Assembly (NCBI RefSeq): GCF_965638725.1
Contig: NC_134955.1
Span: 12,490,316-12,554,315, forward strand
Direction: 5' to 3'
DNA: 64,000 nucleotides
Source of the DNA: Aptenodytes patagonicus
Taxonomy: Eukaryota; Chordata; Aves; Sphenisciformes; Spheniscidae
Of the stretch, positions 26,401 through 40,470 are shown in pieces. Every line of letters begins with the position of its first letter. Within the stretch, counting starts at the first letter, position 1. The position numbers and the translations under genes were made by a program. Below the pieces are notes generated by a model. The model was not told the DNA's origin, did not search any database, and was given only the letters and a program-made list of their open reading frames with translations.

Positions 26401-29400
26401 AACTACTTCTTAGATCTTCTGGCTTAGGCACTGTTATACACATTGTATGCTATTATTTGCATTTATTTTTCTGGATAACTTTTATTGCACAAGGAACCTG
26501 TGTTGCTGCTCTGTAGAAGTATATACAACCCACTGTGTTCCCCTACAGACTAATGAATTCCTGGGTCTTTCCCCTGAGAACTGATTTATACCACACGTTC
26601 TCCAATCTGTGTTATGTCTGGCCTGTCTCATTCTCCTTGTCTATCTGCTTCCAGTGTCCAATCTTCAGATTTTTGACCCCTCCTAGCTCTTTTTGTTTTG
26701 GAGTCTCCATGTTCTCATTTAGAGACTGAGCCCTGGCTGTTTTTAATCCGGATAGTCCCAGTTCCCCAACCTCACCCCAGCTGTCAGCACAGACATAGGC
26801 AGCCACTCTGCATCGCAATGTAGCAGAGTGGGCATGAATGACATAGAACTGCTTGGCTCAGGAACCAAGGATTGCTTCTTGGAGGAGATGACATAATCCA
26901 TGAAGGTGTAGCCTTTTCGCATCCACTTGGTTCCCAGACGCCCCAGAGTATCCTTGTTTCCTGTTCTCACCTTAATGTGATTAGTGGCAACTATTTCCTT
27001 GCCCAGTGAGTCCTACTACTTTACAAAATGAGTGTCAGGTACACAGTAGTACAGGAAAAAAACCCAATCTGTCACCAAGCCCAGGAAGAGTAAGGTTTTG
27101 CTAAAAGAGATAACTTATCTTTACAAGTCAGGGAGAGAGATGTCCCCACAAGCTCACAGACTGTGCTGTCATACAGGCTCAGCTTACTAATTCTGTAGTT
27201 ACTTAAATATTTAGTCAAGTGCCGCTGTATTGCAGACTAATATTTCCATTTCTAGGTTATCTGTGTAGCCACATTCTTCACAGGTGGCAGTGAGGCAAGA
27301 AAGTAATTGTAATTTAGCATTTGGAAAGTTGGCATATACTTTTATGTCAGCTTCCCTTTTTAGCTAAATGCTGTTTCAAAAATCTTCCATGTTAGACGTG
27401 GATGAAAATAACTTAGAGATTGGCAGAGCTTTTCAGACAGGAGTCAACAGAAACAAAAATCCTACTCTACCTCTGCACAGTACAAGCAATATTTAAATAT
27501 TCCAGGCGTTTTCACAACGGTTTGAGTTGGAGGAAATCTGGACTGAACATAGGCCATAATCTTTCTAATGGCATTTTAAATTTGTTGAGTACATTGGTAG
27601 TTAGCCAGTTGTCTGACAATATTACAGGAAAGGGGTTGGGTCAGAATGACCTAGACACATGCAGGAAAACCATTACCTGCTCAAGGCATTCTGCTTGGGA
27701 TAATAATTTTGAAACCTACAAAAAGGAATGGATCATGTCATAGCAGTGAACTTAGGAGGGAACACCTGGGCTAATGAGTGCTACAAATGTGCAGAAGTGT
27801 TGATACTCCCCTCATTGCTGCTACAGAGAAAGAGCCCTAACAGGCTGAATGCTGTTTAAGTGGAAAAGCTTGACAGCGTATGTTTGGGAACATAATTGCC
27901 TTCTGGCTCAGGATAACACTGTCAGGCAGTACCACCTCAGGGTACCAATGCAGGCTTTTGGGCTCAGTGGGAAATGCTGTGGTTCCAAAGTGCAGTATCA
28001 CTTTCAGACTGGGAAAGAGCAGCTGTGAGATATATAACCAAGCACAGTTACTACCAGACTGTGCTGAACAGAAGAGAAGGCTCTAAGGCTATGCTGTGGC
28101 CTGAAAACTGCAGTTTGGTACAGTTCCATCCCAGCTATTTGGGGGACAAAAGCACTCTGATCAGCCATCCGATCCATTTACTTTTCTCTCTGATGTCTGT
28201 GACAGTAAATGTTTGAGAGAAGTCCCAAGAAATCCAGAACAAAACACTGAATGTGTCATGGTAAGCAATAGTACTTTTCTCCTCCTCTTGATTCCGAGGC
28301 TGTGAGCTAAACCATGATGTTTGCTTTCCTTTGCCATCCACTTCTAACACATAAACAAAGCAACCACTCTTGTGTTGTAATGTGTCTGAGGTAGCTGTAA
28401 TCACCATGCTGACTGACAGTAATTGGTATTTGCTTTGGTCAGCTTTAAAGTCATTCTAATTAAAACTGATCTTCCTACTCATATATTGAGAGAAACACAG
28501 TATCTGGAGGCCAGATCATGTTGTCACGCATCCGGGGGAAAACTTTAATAAATCCTCAGGCACCAATGTCTGCCTCCCTCAGAGCTGGCAATAGTAGCCT
28601 CCATGCTCCAAAAGAACACTTTGTCATATTCTGTAGGCTCTTGTCCTCTCAATGTGCATCAACAATTCTGCTAGTAGGACAAGGAAAGCTTATTATGCTA
28701 GGTAGCAAACCAGCACATATTGTCGATTGGGCATTCATGTGATAGCCAAAGATACTTACTATTTTTTCTGAAGTTTCCTTTCTCCAGTACTTCACTGGAG
28801 CGCTTTCTTGAACAGGCATAACATCCCCAGAGACCTATAGAATAGGGAATAGAAAATCCTGAAATAGGAGGAAGAACTAGGGAATACAGTGTGCAATTCC
28901 TCAGGTGTGGGCTTTAGTCAGGACACTGGAATCCATACAGAATGCCTAATAAACTCTTTAATTATGGCACAGTTTAATGTTGTCTTAAAGTACCTCCAGC
29001 AGCCTGTTGCCACCCATTTTAAGTTAGTTCATTACGGAATCATCAGAAAGTGCTCACCCTTCTGAAGCATTAGCACACTGCCTGCTGTGCTCGTTCAGCT
29101 GGGTGTTGTCCATTCAGTCACTCACTAGCTACTGATATTTGATAAAATGAGGTTGGAGTCAGAGGCTTCAGAACAACAGAATGTCTTTGTCTTGTAACCT
29201 GTGTCTGCTCAACAAAAACTTCTGTAAAGACTTCAAGGTGATTTGAAATCAAGCAGAATAGTTTTCAGAGGATGCCTTGCAGTTTCATAAGATATGTTTT
29301 CACTTACAAAAACTTGAAATAGGTGCCAGGAAAACTAAAATAAAGAACTTCAAAACCAGATTAAATAGATACCAGCGAATTTTCCAGGACTGTTCCATCC

Positions 29401-31564
29401 TTCATTTTCTAACTTGTTAATAAAAATGCTTCTGCAAGGAGGAGGTCAGTACCAAGAAGAAAGTTATAGTGTTTGTGTCTTGTTCAGCTTTAATTAATAC
29501 TATGTTATTTCATCAGTGTTTTTTATAAACCACTGATAAAACTAAAGATGTACTTGCTTCAACATCCTCCTTAAGATGTTGCCAAACTCACGTTAAGTAT
29601 GTACAAAGATTTTATAACTGAAGATACATATGCATCAATTTATGTGTTATCATTTGACAGCATTGTCATAAGATGCTATTTTTAGTGCCACTATTGTCTG
29701 CTTTAATTATTTTATTTTTTGTTATTCTGGCAAGCATGAAACTTGTCTGAAAATATTCAGGTTCTGATGTGAGAACCACAAAAATTGTAGGTTCCAAATG
29801 ACTACAAGAACTACAAGATGTCTTGATTAACCCAGATTTACCAGCATGAATGTTAGCTTTTTCATTGTTCTCTAATATAGGACCGTACAAAGAAAATATA
29901 CTTATTATGTTGGTGTAAGACATTTTGACAGCTTGGTAGACATTGCATTCCGACTTTCTTTTCTGTCTTGTATGGCATTGCTGTCTTCCATACCATTTAG
30001 TAGTTGCATAATTGTTCCCTTTCAAGCATACAAACAATGAGGTCAACTTGAGTCATGTCAAATAACTCAGGCAAATACCTCATATGAAACCATTTAAGAT
30101 AACAAGTCATGTGATCACATATATTACCTCTCGCCTGGATTTTCTGGATCATACTAGAAGTGTGTTAGAATACACAAAAGCAACAGAGCTTACCAGCTGA
30201 CTGTTTTGCCTATGATAAGCAAATGATGAGCAGTTTATTGCAAAGTATTTAACACAGACAAGCTAGAATTGAAAGTTATCTTCCTCTAAATCATTATGCT
30301 GCTTCTTTAAACTGACCTTTTCAAGGCAAACCCTGTGTTTTCCTGCAGAAAAAAATATGACAGGGATGAAGGTTTAATTTTATTTTAGTGGTTTTAATAA
30401 CATTCAGCTATGTTACATTTTAAAGCTGCCTAATTATCAGATGTAACATCTGGGATACAGTATCTATCAGACTGTGTTTTATCCAAACTGGGCACAGATA
30501 CAAGAAAGTGTTATTTGTATTTATTAACTGGAACATACAGAGAAAGGTCAACACTTTCCCTATTCATCCTTCATCAGCAGAGAGGCTGGTGAGAAAGCAG
30601 GGTAAAAGTAAAACTCCTTAATCAACAGAAACTTGTGACTTCAAAAATATGCAAGACACATGAAAGCAAAGAATAAGCTTCTTACCCATGCATTTTCTTC
30701 TTTTATTGAATATCGTTCAGTTCAATTGTACTCATAGAGCACATCACAGACCTCTGCTGTTCTTAACTGAAGTCGAAAGAAGTGGTTTCTCTCTTGCTAC
30801 AGTGGTTGACAAGAAGACAAGCATTAAAATACTGTTCCTAAACAAGCAGCATTTAAGAGAAAGCAGAACATGGTTAAAATAGTTCCCATTAATATGTTTT
30901 ATTCCACTCTGCAGCACCCTTGAAGTAGTTAAACTGGTCAGTTGCTTCTATAACCCTCCCAACTATTTGTGATAGTAGTTACAATTACTGTTAATTATTA
31001 GATTTTGTGAGTCTTTTTGTTTTGTTATCTACACTGCAAGGCCTTATAGAGAAGAGTTAACTCTCTTCTAACCTTACGGTCCTAGGGAGTTTCAAGCTGC
31101 TGCTAGAGGGTGTGTGGACACATAGGTTGAACGATCCTGTTGGTGTCTCTTACTGTGTAGACGTGTGTTTCTATACCTATATGCTCTCATTAGCCAGTTT
31201 TCCAGTCATCTGCTACAGCACTGGTACCATTCACATTCCCAATATAGCACAACAGAATGGCTTTTCTTGCATGGAGGGGATTCTCAACACAGAAGCTTTA
31301 TTCATAATAACATTAAAAATGTCTGATGGGGTTAGAGCAGTAGTTTGTCTAGGCCAACATGCTGCCCCCACTGTCTCCTGCAGTGAAAGGAGATACTGTT
31401 TAGGGACATCATGTGAACCTGGCCACTTTCTGTGGTCTGTTCTCCTCATACACTCCCAGCATCATTGGATTAAGGATTTTAAAGAGCACACCTCTGCCTA
31501 TTTCCTATAGTATCTGTTTTGATACTGTTATCTGAGATATCTTATCTTTTTTTTTTTTTTTTTT
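23498..31564. other. Intergenic DNA, nothing recognised
   Basis: About 8 kb of AT-rich sequence without recognisable exons, RNA genes or repeats. The longest open frame is 146 codons on the minus strand near 25548-25988, with no recognisable domain. A poly-T run at about 31548-31564 borders the CR1 fragment that follows. Confidence 0.5.
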
Positions 31565-32130
31565 GGACTTGCTGATGCCGTCTACCTCCATAGCCTCTCA
31601 GGACAAGAAATTCCAGGAATTCACTAACTGCTGTGTAAAAAAAGTATTTTCTTTAATCAGTTTTAAACCATTTCCCTGCTAGTTTCAGTGAGTGCCCCCC
31701 CTACCCCAGTTGTAATGTTGCAGGATTTGATGAATGACACTTCTGCATTCACCTTATCCACCACCTTAAAGATTTTGTAAACTAAACCACTCCTCAGCCT
31801 TCACCTCTCCAAATGGAAGAGTTCCAGCCTTTTTAGTGTCTCCTCAGAAAGCAGCCACTCCATCCCCTTGACCGTTTTCATTGCTCTTCTCTCTGCCCTC
31901 TCTAGATCCACTGTCCTTCTTGTGATGTAGAGATTGGAACTGTGTGCTGAACTCAAGGTGGAGGTGCACCAAGGTTTCATATAGTGCCAGACTGACCCCT
32001 CTGTCATGTTCCCAGTAACCTCCCTGATGATGTCCAACATACTGACTTCTGGCTGCTGCTGGACACTGAGCTGGAAGATGACTTTTCCCCCGCTCAGCAT
32101 CTCTGATTTGGCCTACAACACCTATTGTCT
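31565..32130 (-). mobile_element. Old CR1-type LINE fragment, antisense
   Basis: Read on the minus strand, this ~565-bp segment follows the 3' part of a CR1-family LINE: degenerate coding remnants around 31801-31900 (residues like EETLKRLELFHLER), then the untranslated stretch with GTGAATTCCTGGAATTTCTTG-like sequence and an A-rich end at the left border. It is much more diverged than the copy at 5.5 kb and resembles older amniote CR1 lineages. It has many stops and no functional domain. The family call is from memory of the consensus, and exact ends are approximate. Confidence 0.75.
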
Positions 32131-35100
32131 TTCTAAAGGTACTGGGCTTTTCCAATCCCTTTCTCCATTATATATCTTTTCTTTTTTCCTCCAGTCACAT
32201 TTATTTTGAATACATGAGAGTTGCCAGAGTTAAAATCTGGACTAATTCAGTGACTGGTGGCTTCAAACTGCTGCGTTTTTAACCAGAAAGCAGAACAGAA
32301 TCCTAACTGGAAACCAAAACTGGATGTGGAACAGAATTCGAAATACCATTTTGAAGCCCTTTTCAAACATACATATATATAAAAGTTACTATATCAAAAT
32401 AGTAATTTGACTGAGATCTGGCATCCCCTAGCAGATATTTGTGCAGTACAAGGACTGTTTAGACTAGTTTTTGCACAAGCCTTTGTTTCAAGACTGTAGC
32501 AAGGGTGCCCTGGCTGCTCTGTGTTGCTCTTCAGATTCTCACTGGGCTTGTACACGCAGGGGCTTGCCTCCAGTGATCTCCAGTAAACAGCCTTTAATGG
32601 AAGAGGGCTGGCAATAGCTTTGATTCCTGTTCTTCTATATCTGTCAGTTGTGTGGTTATTACTAATGACGTGCCCTGTAGGTGACAGTAGGCCTAAGTTT
32701 CTCGAGCCTTTTCCCATCAGTCCTACAGTGTGCCTTACTGGGTTAGGTGTGTTTACACGTATGTGTTTCTGTGCCTCCATGATCTATGTTTGTGCATTCA
32801 TCTATTGGGTAGTGCTGGTTCAGCCTGTTCATTAGTCCTGTCTCCCACTCCTCTGCCTGAACAGCCCGTAGTTAACCGCAGTGCTTCACCTTATTTGCAG
32901 CCTTACCTGGGGCCTTACAGATTTAGGCAGAGGGAAGCTGCTTTTCTGGCCTGGGAACTTGACTGATGCCTGTCCTGAGGCAAGAAAGCAAAGATGTAGG
33001 CTGAAGTAACTTCCTGGCTGAAGGTCCATGCTCCAAGTGTGCCCCATTCATACAACATTTCCATTCTCATACTTGTAACCGTTCATAATAGAGTATGTAA
33101 TAGGTAAGCTGGGCGGGCTAAATGAACCAAGTAGTGAATCACTGTATATGCAGTATAGAGCAAATTTAACCAGCACTGATTCCAAACCAGAGGTAAATAA
33201 AAAATGTACCATCTCAACTACTTGTTTTAAACCCATTATGAATAAAGCGATGAATGTTGTGTGTAGGCATCATATAGTATATAATTTTTTGAAGAAACTC
33301 TACAGTCATAGAGATGAAAAGAAATATTTTGATGGAAGGCTCATTTTTCAATGCCTGTTTGAGTTACTCAGCAGGATTAAAAATAAATTGTAAAAAATCT
33401 TCACATAAGCCAAGAGATCTTTACAATCTTTTACAAGTCATCTCCATTGTATTTAGCTTCCTTAGGTAGAATTTGAAGAAGCCTTTCATACCAGATATGC
33501 TACTTCCTTCTTGTGTAAATGTTGTTGAATTATGTGTTATAATAAAAACATTTTACAGCAGGTTATTTATTAAAAGAAGAATACTTGTATTATACTAAGT
33601 GTATATAACTTACATAATTATATCAGAGTAAATAGGACTGTGATTTCAATCCAGTATAAAAATGTCACTGCAGAAAATATTCCCTTCTCTTTGTAACGGT
33701 TAGAGGAACAACTTCAGTTCTGTGATCGTAGAAGCTGACAGCTCACACCTAACTACTACTGAGGTGGTGCATTGTTTATGCCTTATTTATATAGATGGGA
33801 GAAACAGGTCGGTCTGATTCATCACACTGTTCTGATTCCTGCCTTTTAAAAAGCTCTCTGTCTAGAAATTAAGAGCATGTGTACATCTCTCCAATCATGA
33901 GTTCTCCTGAAAAGGCAGTACTGGTCTTTCTAACTTCAGCCTTCTTTACTCATCAGTAAATAGTAATTCCTGTAACACACAGGAGCCAGTGTTCTTCTTT
34001 GATCCCTTCATGTCACACCCTGAAAACATTATTTTCTCAAAAAATGCTGCTATGTTCACCGTTCTCTTGGTAGCCCACAGTGGCAAAAGTGGTATTGGGA
34101 TAGAAGAAGTATCCAGGCATCCGCTGGGCAAAGTGTAACCCCTGAGCTTGCTTAGAACAACAGAAAGAACAGAGTAGTTTCCTTTCTCCACCTCTTCAGA
34201 ATACATAAAGGTATTGTGCTGTTCCTGCTTTTTCTGAGTAAAGCCCAGGAGGAATGAAAAATTTGCGTCTCTGCCTTACTCAGCATATTGAGTAACCAGC
34301 CCAGGCCAGATATAAAATTCTTTTAAACGCAGGCTTCCCTGCTGGCAGCAACACTGTGCCACTTCGACATCCAGCAATAATTTTAAATGAGAGTGATTTA
34401 TTTTCTTTAGAAGGCAGCAGATGGCAGCAAAGTTGTACAGATGCGCCAGACTAGTAGAAGAAAAATATCTTGGTACACACATTCTAACAACATTCCATGG
34501 AAAAAACGTATCATTTGTTTCTGTCTGTCTTGCACTGTGGTTAAGACAATAAATCAGGTTTAATGGCCCTCGTGCACTTGTAATGTGAGGGGTTTTCTTC
34601 CCCCATTACCAGGAGTTAATGAAATCAGATTGGCGCGAGATGATGTGAATTATCACTCAGTAAATCATCTTTGTCTCTGCAGGAATCACTTCTCTGTGAA
34701 ATCTTTTTATATCCTTCATTAAACAGATACTGCTTGCCTTGTGCAAATATTATCACAAAGTGCTAGGCTGACTGTGTGTGCATCCTGACTGATACAGGAG
34801 CTTTGACTGCTAATCTCTGCTGTGAGCTATGTACACCACTCACTCTCTCATTTGAGTTAGTTGTCTGGATACATCCCTTTCCAAGGCTTCAAAATAGGTG
34901 ACAAGATTTTTTTTAAAAAATAGAGAGAAGAGAGAGAGGAGGAAGGAAATGCTACTATATAAAGTCATAGTGTTTAAAACACTCCAAAATCCTACTGCAT
35001 TAAAGAAAAAATAAAGTCTGGGTTTTGGACAACAACATTGGAAGTTTCCAGGATTCAGTCGCTACTCATGAACACATTTAGCACCGCACTTGACACATGT

Positions 35101-38100
35101 ATGTTTGTTGAAGCTGTCATTGCCAGCAGCACCACATCCACTTAAGAGGAACAGCAATGATCATACATTGCTGAACTCATTTCAGATTGAACTGAGAGTC
35201 TGGGTTTGAGTTACCTCTTTTTGATAGAGTTCCTGTCCCTTACTTCTACCTTTGAGTAGTTTCTTCAGTCTTCAAAACCAGAACTTGTGAATAAATGAAG
35301 TATAAAGCAAAACTTACAATACAATCTTTCAGTATAAAAATAGACATGTTTTTGAAAGAAGGCTGGGGCTTAGATTTTTTTCCTGCTGAAGTCAGTAGAA
35401 GTTTTGTTTCAATTAGATGGGATCAGTCTCAGGCCTGGGATTTGGTGTTGAGATTCCTATCTGGCTCACCAGTTCATCATCACCAGAATGTCTGATGTCT
35501 GTAGGCAGTAAGGAGACTAATTATATATGCCAGTTGCATATTTTTCATGTTGTTTATCAATAAAGGGCCAGACTATGAATTTGTTCCTTATGCAGAATGA
35601 GATGCAGAGCTGCACAGCCCCAGGGAAAAAAAGACTTAGAAAAAGTGGCTTAGAAATCCATCACTTTTTCCTTGTCTCTAAAGAGAACAAATTTACTTTA
35701 CAAGGTGCAGCTGTCTTCTTCCAGCGTACAGACTCAGATCTGCTCCTGAGTCCTTATATACAGGCAGAGAAGTGTAGTGGCCTCGGAGAGTTTACTGCTT
35801 TCTAGCAGAGAGCCACAATAGAGTCAGGTCATGTAAGGGGAAATGAGGAACCCACACACCCTTTTGTCCTCTCCTGTAACAGCAGCGGGATGAATTACAT
35901 GGTGGCCTTTTAGTCATTGACTGTTTCGGTTTCATGGTAACTCCTGTGACAGTAACCACCTGTTAAAAGGACAATAATCATGTTTGTTTGATGAACTGCT
36001 TAGTTTGCTCCTGAACTAACAGATAAGATCCGTTATGTTTGTTCTCGTGTTTCTGCCAATACTACTGGACATCAGAGATTAAGACCCGGACATTTGTTTG
36101 TTTATTTTTACACCATGTTAGCAAAGTATGAAGAAAATATAAACCATTTTATAATTGCTGGAAAAGTTGCATGTAATTTGCAAACTGACAGATCTGGGAA
36201 GTGACAGTTGACTGAAAGTATTGGAGGAATATTTATTTTGCAAACCTATTCTGAGAGTCAGACTTCATTACAAAATATTTGCCTTCAGCCGGGTTGGACT
36301 GATCTTTCCTGACTTTGGAAAAAAACAGGCTTTTGTAAGTGGATGGGAGACTCAAGGAGGTCTAGTTAAATGTTTGGTAAAAGTTATCACAGAGTCAAGC
36401 AAAGTTAAAAGATTTCATTTGGCCTCCTCATTGCTGTTGCTGTTGCTGTGAATTTTGCAAGCAAAACACTCCAGTCTTATCAAATTATTAACATTGATTC
36501 TAGTCTTAATGGAACCATTTGTTTTTCATTTGGAGACATTATAGTTATCAAGCATTTTGACTAGTGTATATAGCATGTAGTAAAAAGGCTTTTGCATAGC
36601 AAAGTTCTTTACCTCATGAACAAATTATGCTCCTTCTCCTCATGGAGGGTACATGGCCCTGCTCCAAAGAATTAAGTATTCAAAAATTAAAACAATTTCA
36701 AAGCTGACACAAATTATTTGGTGAAAAAAACCTATTCTTTAAAAAAAATTTGGATAATAAAAGCAAACCCTTGTGAACACAATAAACAAATTTTAGTTAG
36801 GCATAATTGTATTTAATTATTGGTTGTACTCAGTCATGCTGGAATTTTTTCTCCTGATGCCTGTGTGCTCTACACTACTTAAGTATGATGTGAGATAATA
36901 TAAAACGGTGTATTGACGGCACAAGGAAAATATTTGGATGGCTGTCTGGTGTTGCCATTATTGGCTTTAATTATGACGTGCTGTCCTTTGGGTACTAAAT
37001 GAGCCAGAAAAGGCTTCATATGTGCCAAAGTATTCATTAGTATTCCCCTTTCTGTCATTGTACTTGCAGAAAAAGTTTATATCTGGCACCTGACTGCAGT
37101 TCTTATTAGTACGGACCAAGATGCTTTGCAGATTTTGATAATCATCTGAAAGTACACCATTGTCTATAGTTTTTGGACACAGTAGAAGTTGTTCCTAGGT
37201 AACAGTGGCAGAACTCTTTGACCACTTTCTGATGTAACTGGAGAACATTTTTTGCAGTCCTCTATGTGACGTGGCTGCTTAAAGTAAGTTTTGTGGTACC
37301 AGCTGTTGAAAGAAAGATAATTACTTGTTTCCTTCTTCCAGGTTAGGTTAGGGGACCTGCACTAGGACTTTATGGGAAAGTGCTTGTATATCAGCATTTT
37401 AGGCCCCTTGCCACCATTCCATATAGCACTAATAAGGGAGCCACAAAAATCTTTCCGAGATAAAAATAGCCTTTGGAATCTATTTTGATAATAAAAAATT
37501 GTCTATAGTGAAGTACTTTTTCTTTGCCATAGGGTGTCTCTAGGGTAGGTACAAAACAAAATAATAACTCATAAAGAATATTCCATGAACTCTTCTGACA
37601 CTTCACTGTGGAGGCTCTGCTGAGAATGGTGACCACTCCTTTGGCATCTGCTCTTGAACAGACTGGTGGACAAGGATGAATTCCAGCTCCAACACATATT
37701 TACTGTTGCAAAACTTAATTTTAATTTAGCATCTTGTTTGACCTGAACTTATAATCATGTTTTAAGCAGCCTTTGAAATGCTGGCCTGTGGGACACCAGA
37801 CTGTTCTTAGAAACAAATACTTTAACTAAGGTGTTGTGTAAACAGATGCTCCTGATTTTGGAGGCATTTGATGACATCTTCCACTTCTCATCTGTCACAT
37901 TAGAGCATAAGGTGGCCTTGACCTAAGCACACAGCTCTTCTTGAACTTCTAGGACTTTAAGAGGATGCTTGCTTTCACGGGCTGATACTGTTTCACAGTC
38001 TTGTTCTCCCTGAAACCTCAGGGCTTTCAAAATCCTCACACTCCTCAGAGTTTTTAATCTAGTTCATGTATGGATTTCAACTACTGTTTAGAGGTTAGCG

Positions 38101-40434
38101 CCCAACATTTTGCTTTGTGGGATGTTCATAGTGAAAAGGTGCTTAGCCAAAGTTCTTCAGTAATGTTGCCTGCTTGGGCAGGAGGAAGAGGTTTCACCTG
38201 GACAGCTCTCATCTGGGGCAGGTGTAAAAATGGATGAGGAGGGAGAATGCTGTCTCTATATATTTTAGCCCTTACAGACCAGTTCCCCAAAACCTGGAAC
38301 TCAGTTTGGGATATGGGGTTAGCTGTGCAATGGGAAAGAGTCCCTGCCTGCTCTGTCATTCTCCTCCAGCCTATCTAGCCTAGCCTAACTAGGTTAGCTA
38401 AAATACACGGTCACAGTATTTCCAGGGTTTACTTTTCAGCTCCATACATTCAAAGAACATGCTGTCTTCCAGGCACAGGGCTACTCACTGCTTTCTGGCG
38501 TGTCTAGTTCAGCAGTGTTGGTCTTTATGCTTTAAAAGACATGGTTTCAAAGATTTGGCGGGGGTAGGGGGTGGAAGGAATTTTAAAAAAAAATCTTTCT
38601 TTTCTTTAGTTGCTGTTTATTGCAACTATGGAGTTTTGCTTCTCCCTACAAGCACGGCAGGTGGTGCTCTTGATCCTTCCAAACAGAAATTGCACTTGCT
38701 AAGCTCCAGTAAGGTCAGAATTATGCCATCCAGCACCACCTTGCTGGTTTTAGCCCTGTCAGGTTAGTCCAAGGATCTTTCAGCTTTGAGTGAAGCGTTT
38801 TCTGTCAGTGAAAGGGAAAGGGGGAAAGAAAAGGTATTTTAAGTGGGGACTGGGTTTTGGCAGTAAATGAAGAAAAGATCAATACACACAAAAGCAGCTA
38901 GTTGGCAAGTACATCCTTAACCATGCTACAGCCCAGTCCAGCCTTAAGTCCCAAGTTTAGATGACAAAGATGCTAGCTGTGTAACCCATAAGTAAAACAT
39001 TGTACTATTAAATTGTGTGGTTCTGTTGAAGTAATTTTGGTTGTGCTATGTACTTTAAGTAGGATCATACTTTCACCTACACATTGTAATTTCCTACCGC
39101 AAGCACCCCAAAACTTATAAGCAGCAACTATTCTAATTTCAAGATCTTTCATGATTTGAGAATAGCCACTTGCCTGTTTCTCAGCTGGCAGCTATAATCT
39201 GCGCTGAAGATGATGCATTTGCTGTCACCCCTTACATCTTACAAAATCTGTATCAGAAGGGCCAACAGCAGTGGAGAGAGAAATTCTCTTCCAGCTGTTA
39301 ACAAACAGATGGTAATTAAAACTGGCAAGTGTCAATATACATGCATTTTTTTAAAAAAGAACATTTCAAGTGGAAAACCCACCTCTCAAGATGCCAAAAT
39401 TCTTAGTTGAAAATGTTTAGGAAAGTAACTAAAAATAGGCAATTCTGAGCAGAACTTCAAAACTTTGGGGAGAAAAATCATGAATATATGCCAGTCATAT
39501 ATCTAGTCAACTGGATTCCTACCCAAGCTTTTTTGCAGCAGTATTCCTGGAGAGGTGTCATTGCCAGTTCTTTTGAATTTTTCTTGTAAATATATGTTCC
39601 TTAGGCATTTAGTATTAGGTAAAAAAATATGCCCACTTCATTTATTCTAACAGCATTTAGTGCTGCTGTTCCCCAGTCCTCTCCTGTATATGTTAACTAT
39701 GTTCAGAGATACTGTAAAATAGGGGAAATTGTATGTTTTACCCAAGATGTTATTCAAATACACTTGTTTAGTTTTTAGGTTTGTTTTCTTGGTGTGCAAA
39801 GGGGAGACACCAATAGATGGTGCTGGTGGTGCATTAATAAGGTTCAGCTTCACATTTGTTTTCTGGTCTGTGGTTGGAATTTGTTTTTAAAAAAAAAAAA
39901 AGAGAACAAAAAAAAAAAAAGAACAAAACAACAAAATCCCTAATGCTAAGCTTTTATCCAAGATGTTCTGCCCGCTCTGAACCGGTCATCATTTAACTTT
40001 AACCTGAACTGTGGCCCAGGAAATCCTTCAACATAAATAACCTTGGAAGCTGCCATGACCATTTTTGGAACATACTCCCTCAATAAATCTGTTACTTTGT
40101 TGTGCAATGTTGAAGTGTGCAGTTGTTTCTCTGATTAATTAGGGCAAAAAATAAACTTGCACGATCAATCCAAGCTGTGACACGTTTCAGCCCTGGCTGG
40201 AACATGTGGGTAGAAAAGGCCTTAGAGCCTTCTCAACAGATCTGCCCTGGGATTTTAAGATGCATGCTTGCTTTTGAGTTTACTTGATTTGACTAGATAG
40301 GTAGCTGCTAACAAAGTCTGTAACTGAAGAGTTTTAGTCTGACACAGAACTGCCATACTAGGTTACTAAGGGTAGGACTGAACACAGTAAGAAATCATTC
40401 ATCTTGACCACCTGCCCCCACTAAAGACAACATA
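32131..40434. other. Intergenic DNA downstream of ADM
   Basis: About 8.3 kb between the CR1 fragment and the ADM poly(A) site. No gene is supported. It holds a good CTCF-like motif at 34414-34428 and an A-rich run at about 39885-39925. Segments such as 34560-34800 and 36800-37040 could be conserved non-coding DNA, but that cannot be judged from one sequence. Confidence 0.5.
34414..34428 (+). promoter_or_regulatory. CTCF-like motif (forward)
   Basis: The 15-mer GCAGCAGATGGCAGC matches the CTCF core consensus CCASYAGRKGGCRSY at 14 of 15 positions, with only the first base differing. It reads on the plus strand, about 6 kb beyond the 3' end of ADM. Assigned by eye from the motif alone. Confidence 0.45.
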
Positions 40435-40439
40435 ACAGA

Positions 40440-40470
40440 ACTGTTTTATGGAATAGTGTTTATTTTATTT
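40440..40470 (-). terminator. ADM: ADM poly(A) signals
   Basis: Two overlapping AATAAA hexamers on the minus strand occupy 40469-40464 and 40464-40459. They lie about 1.1 kb past the ADM stop codon, and cleavage would be expected near 40440. The 3' UTR before them is AU-rich, with an (AT)n run at 40624-40641 and at least one ATTTA near 40712, in line with an unstable, tightly regulated message. Confidence 0.65.

Noticed and set aside
29666-30046. 126-codon minus-strand frame
   Set aside because: No domain or splice evidence; most likely chance.
31548-31564. Poly-T run as the tail of a processed retrogene on the minus strand
   Set aside because: The adjoining sequence matches a CR1-type LINE rather than any spliced mRNA, and CR1 does not use a poly-A tail; the run is probably a later expansion.
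39811-39825. Third CTCF-like site CAATAGATGGTGCTG
   Set aside because: About two mismatches at important core positions; too weak beside the two 14/15 matches.
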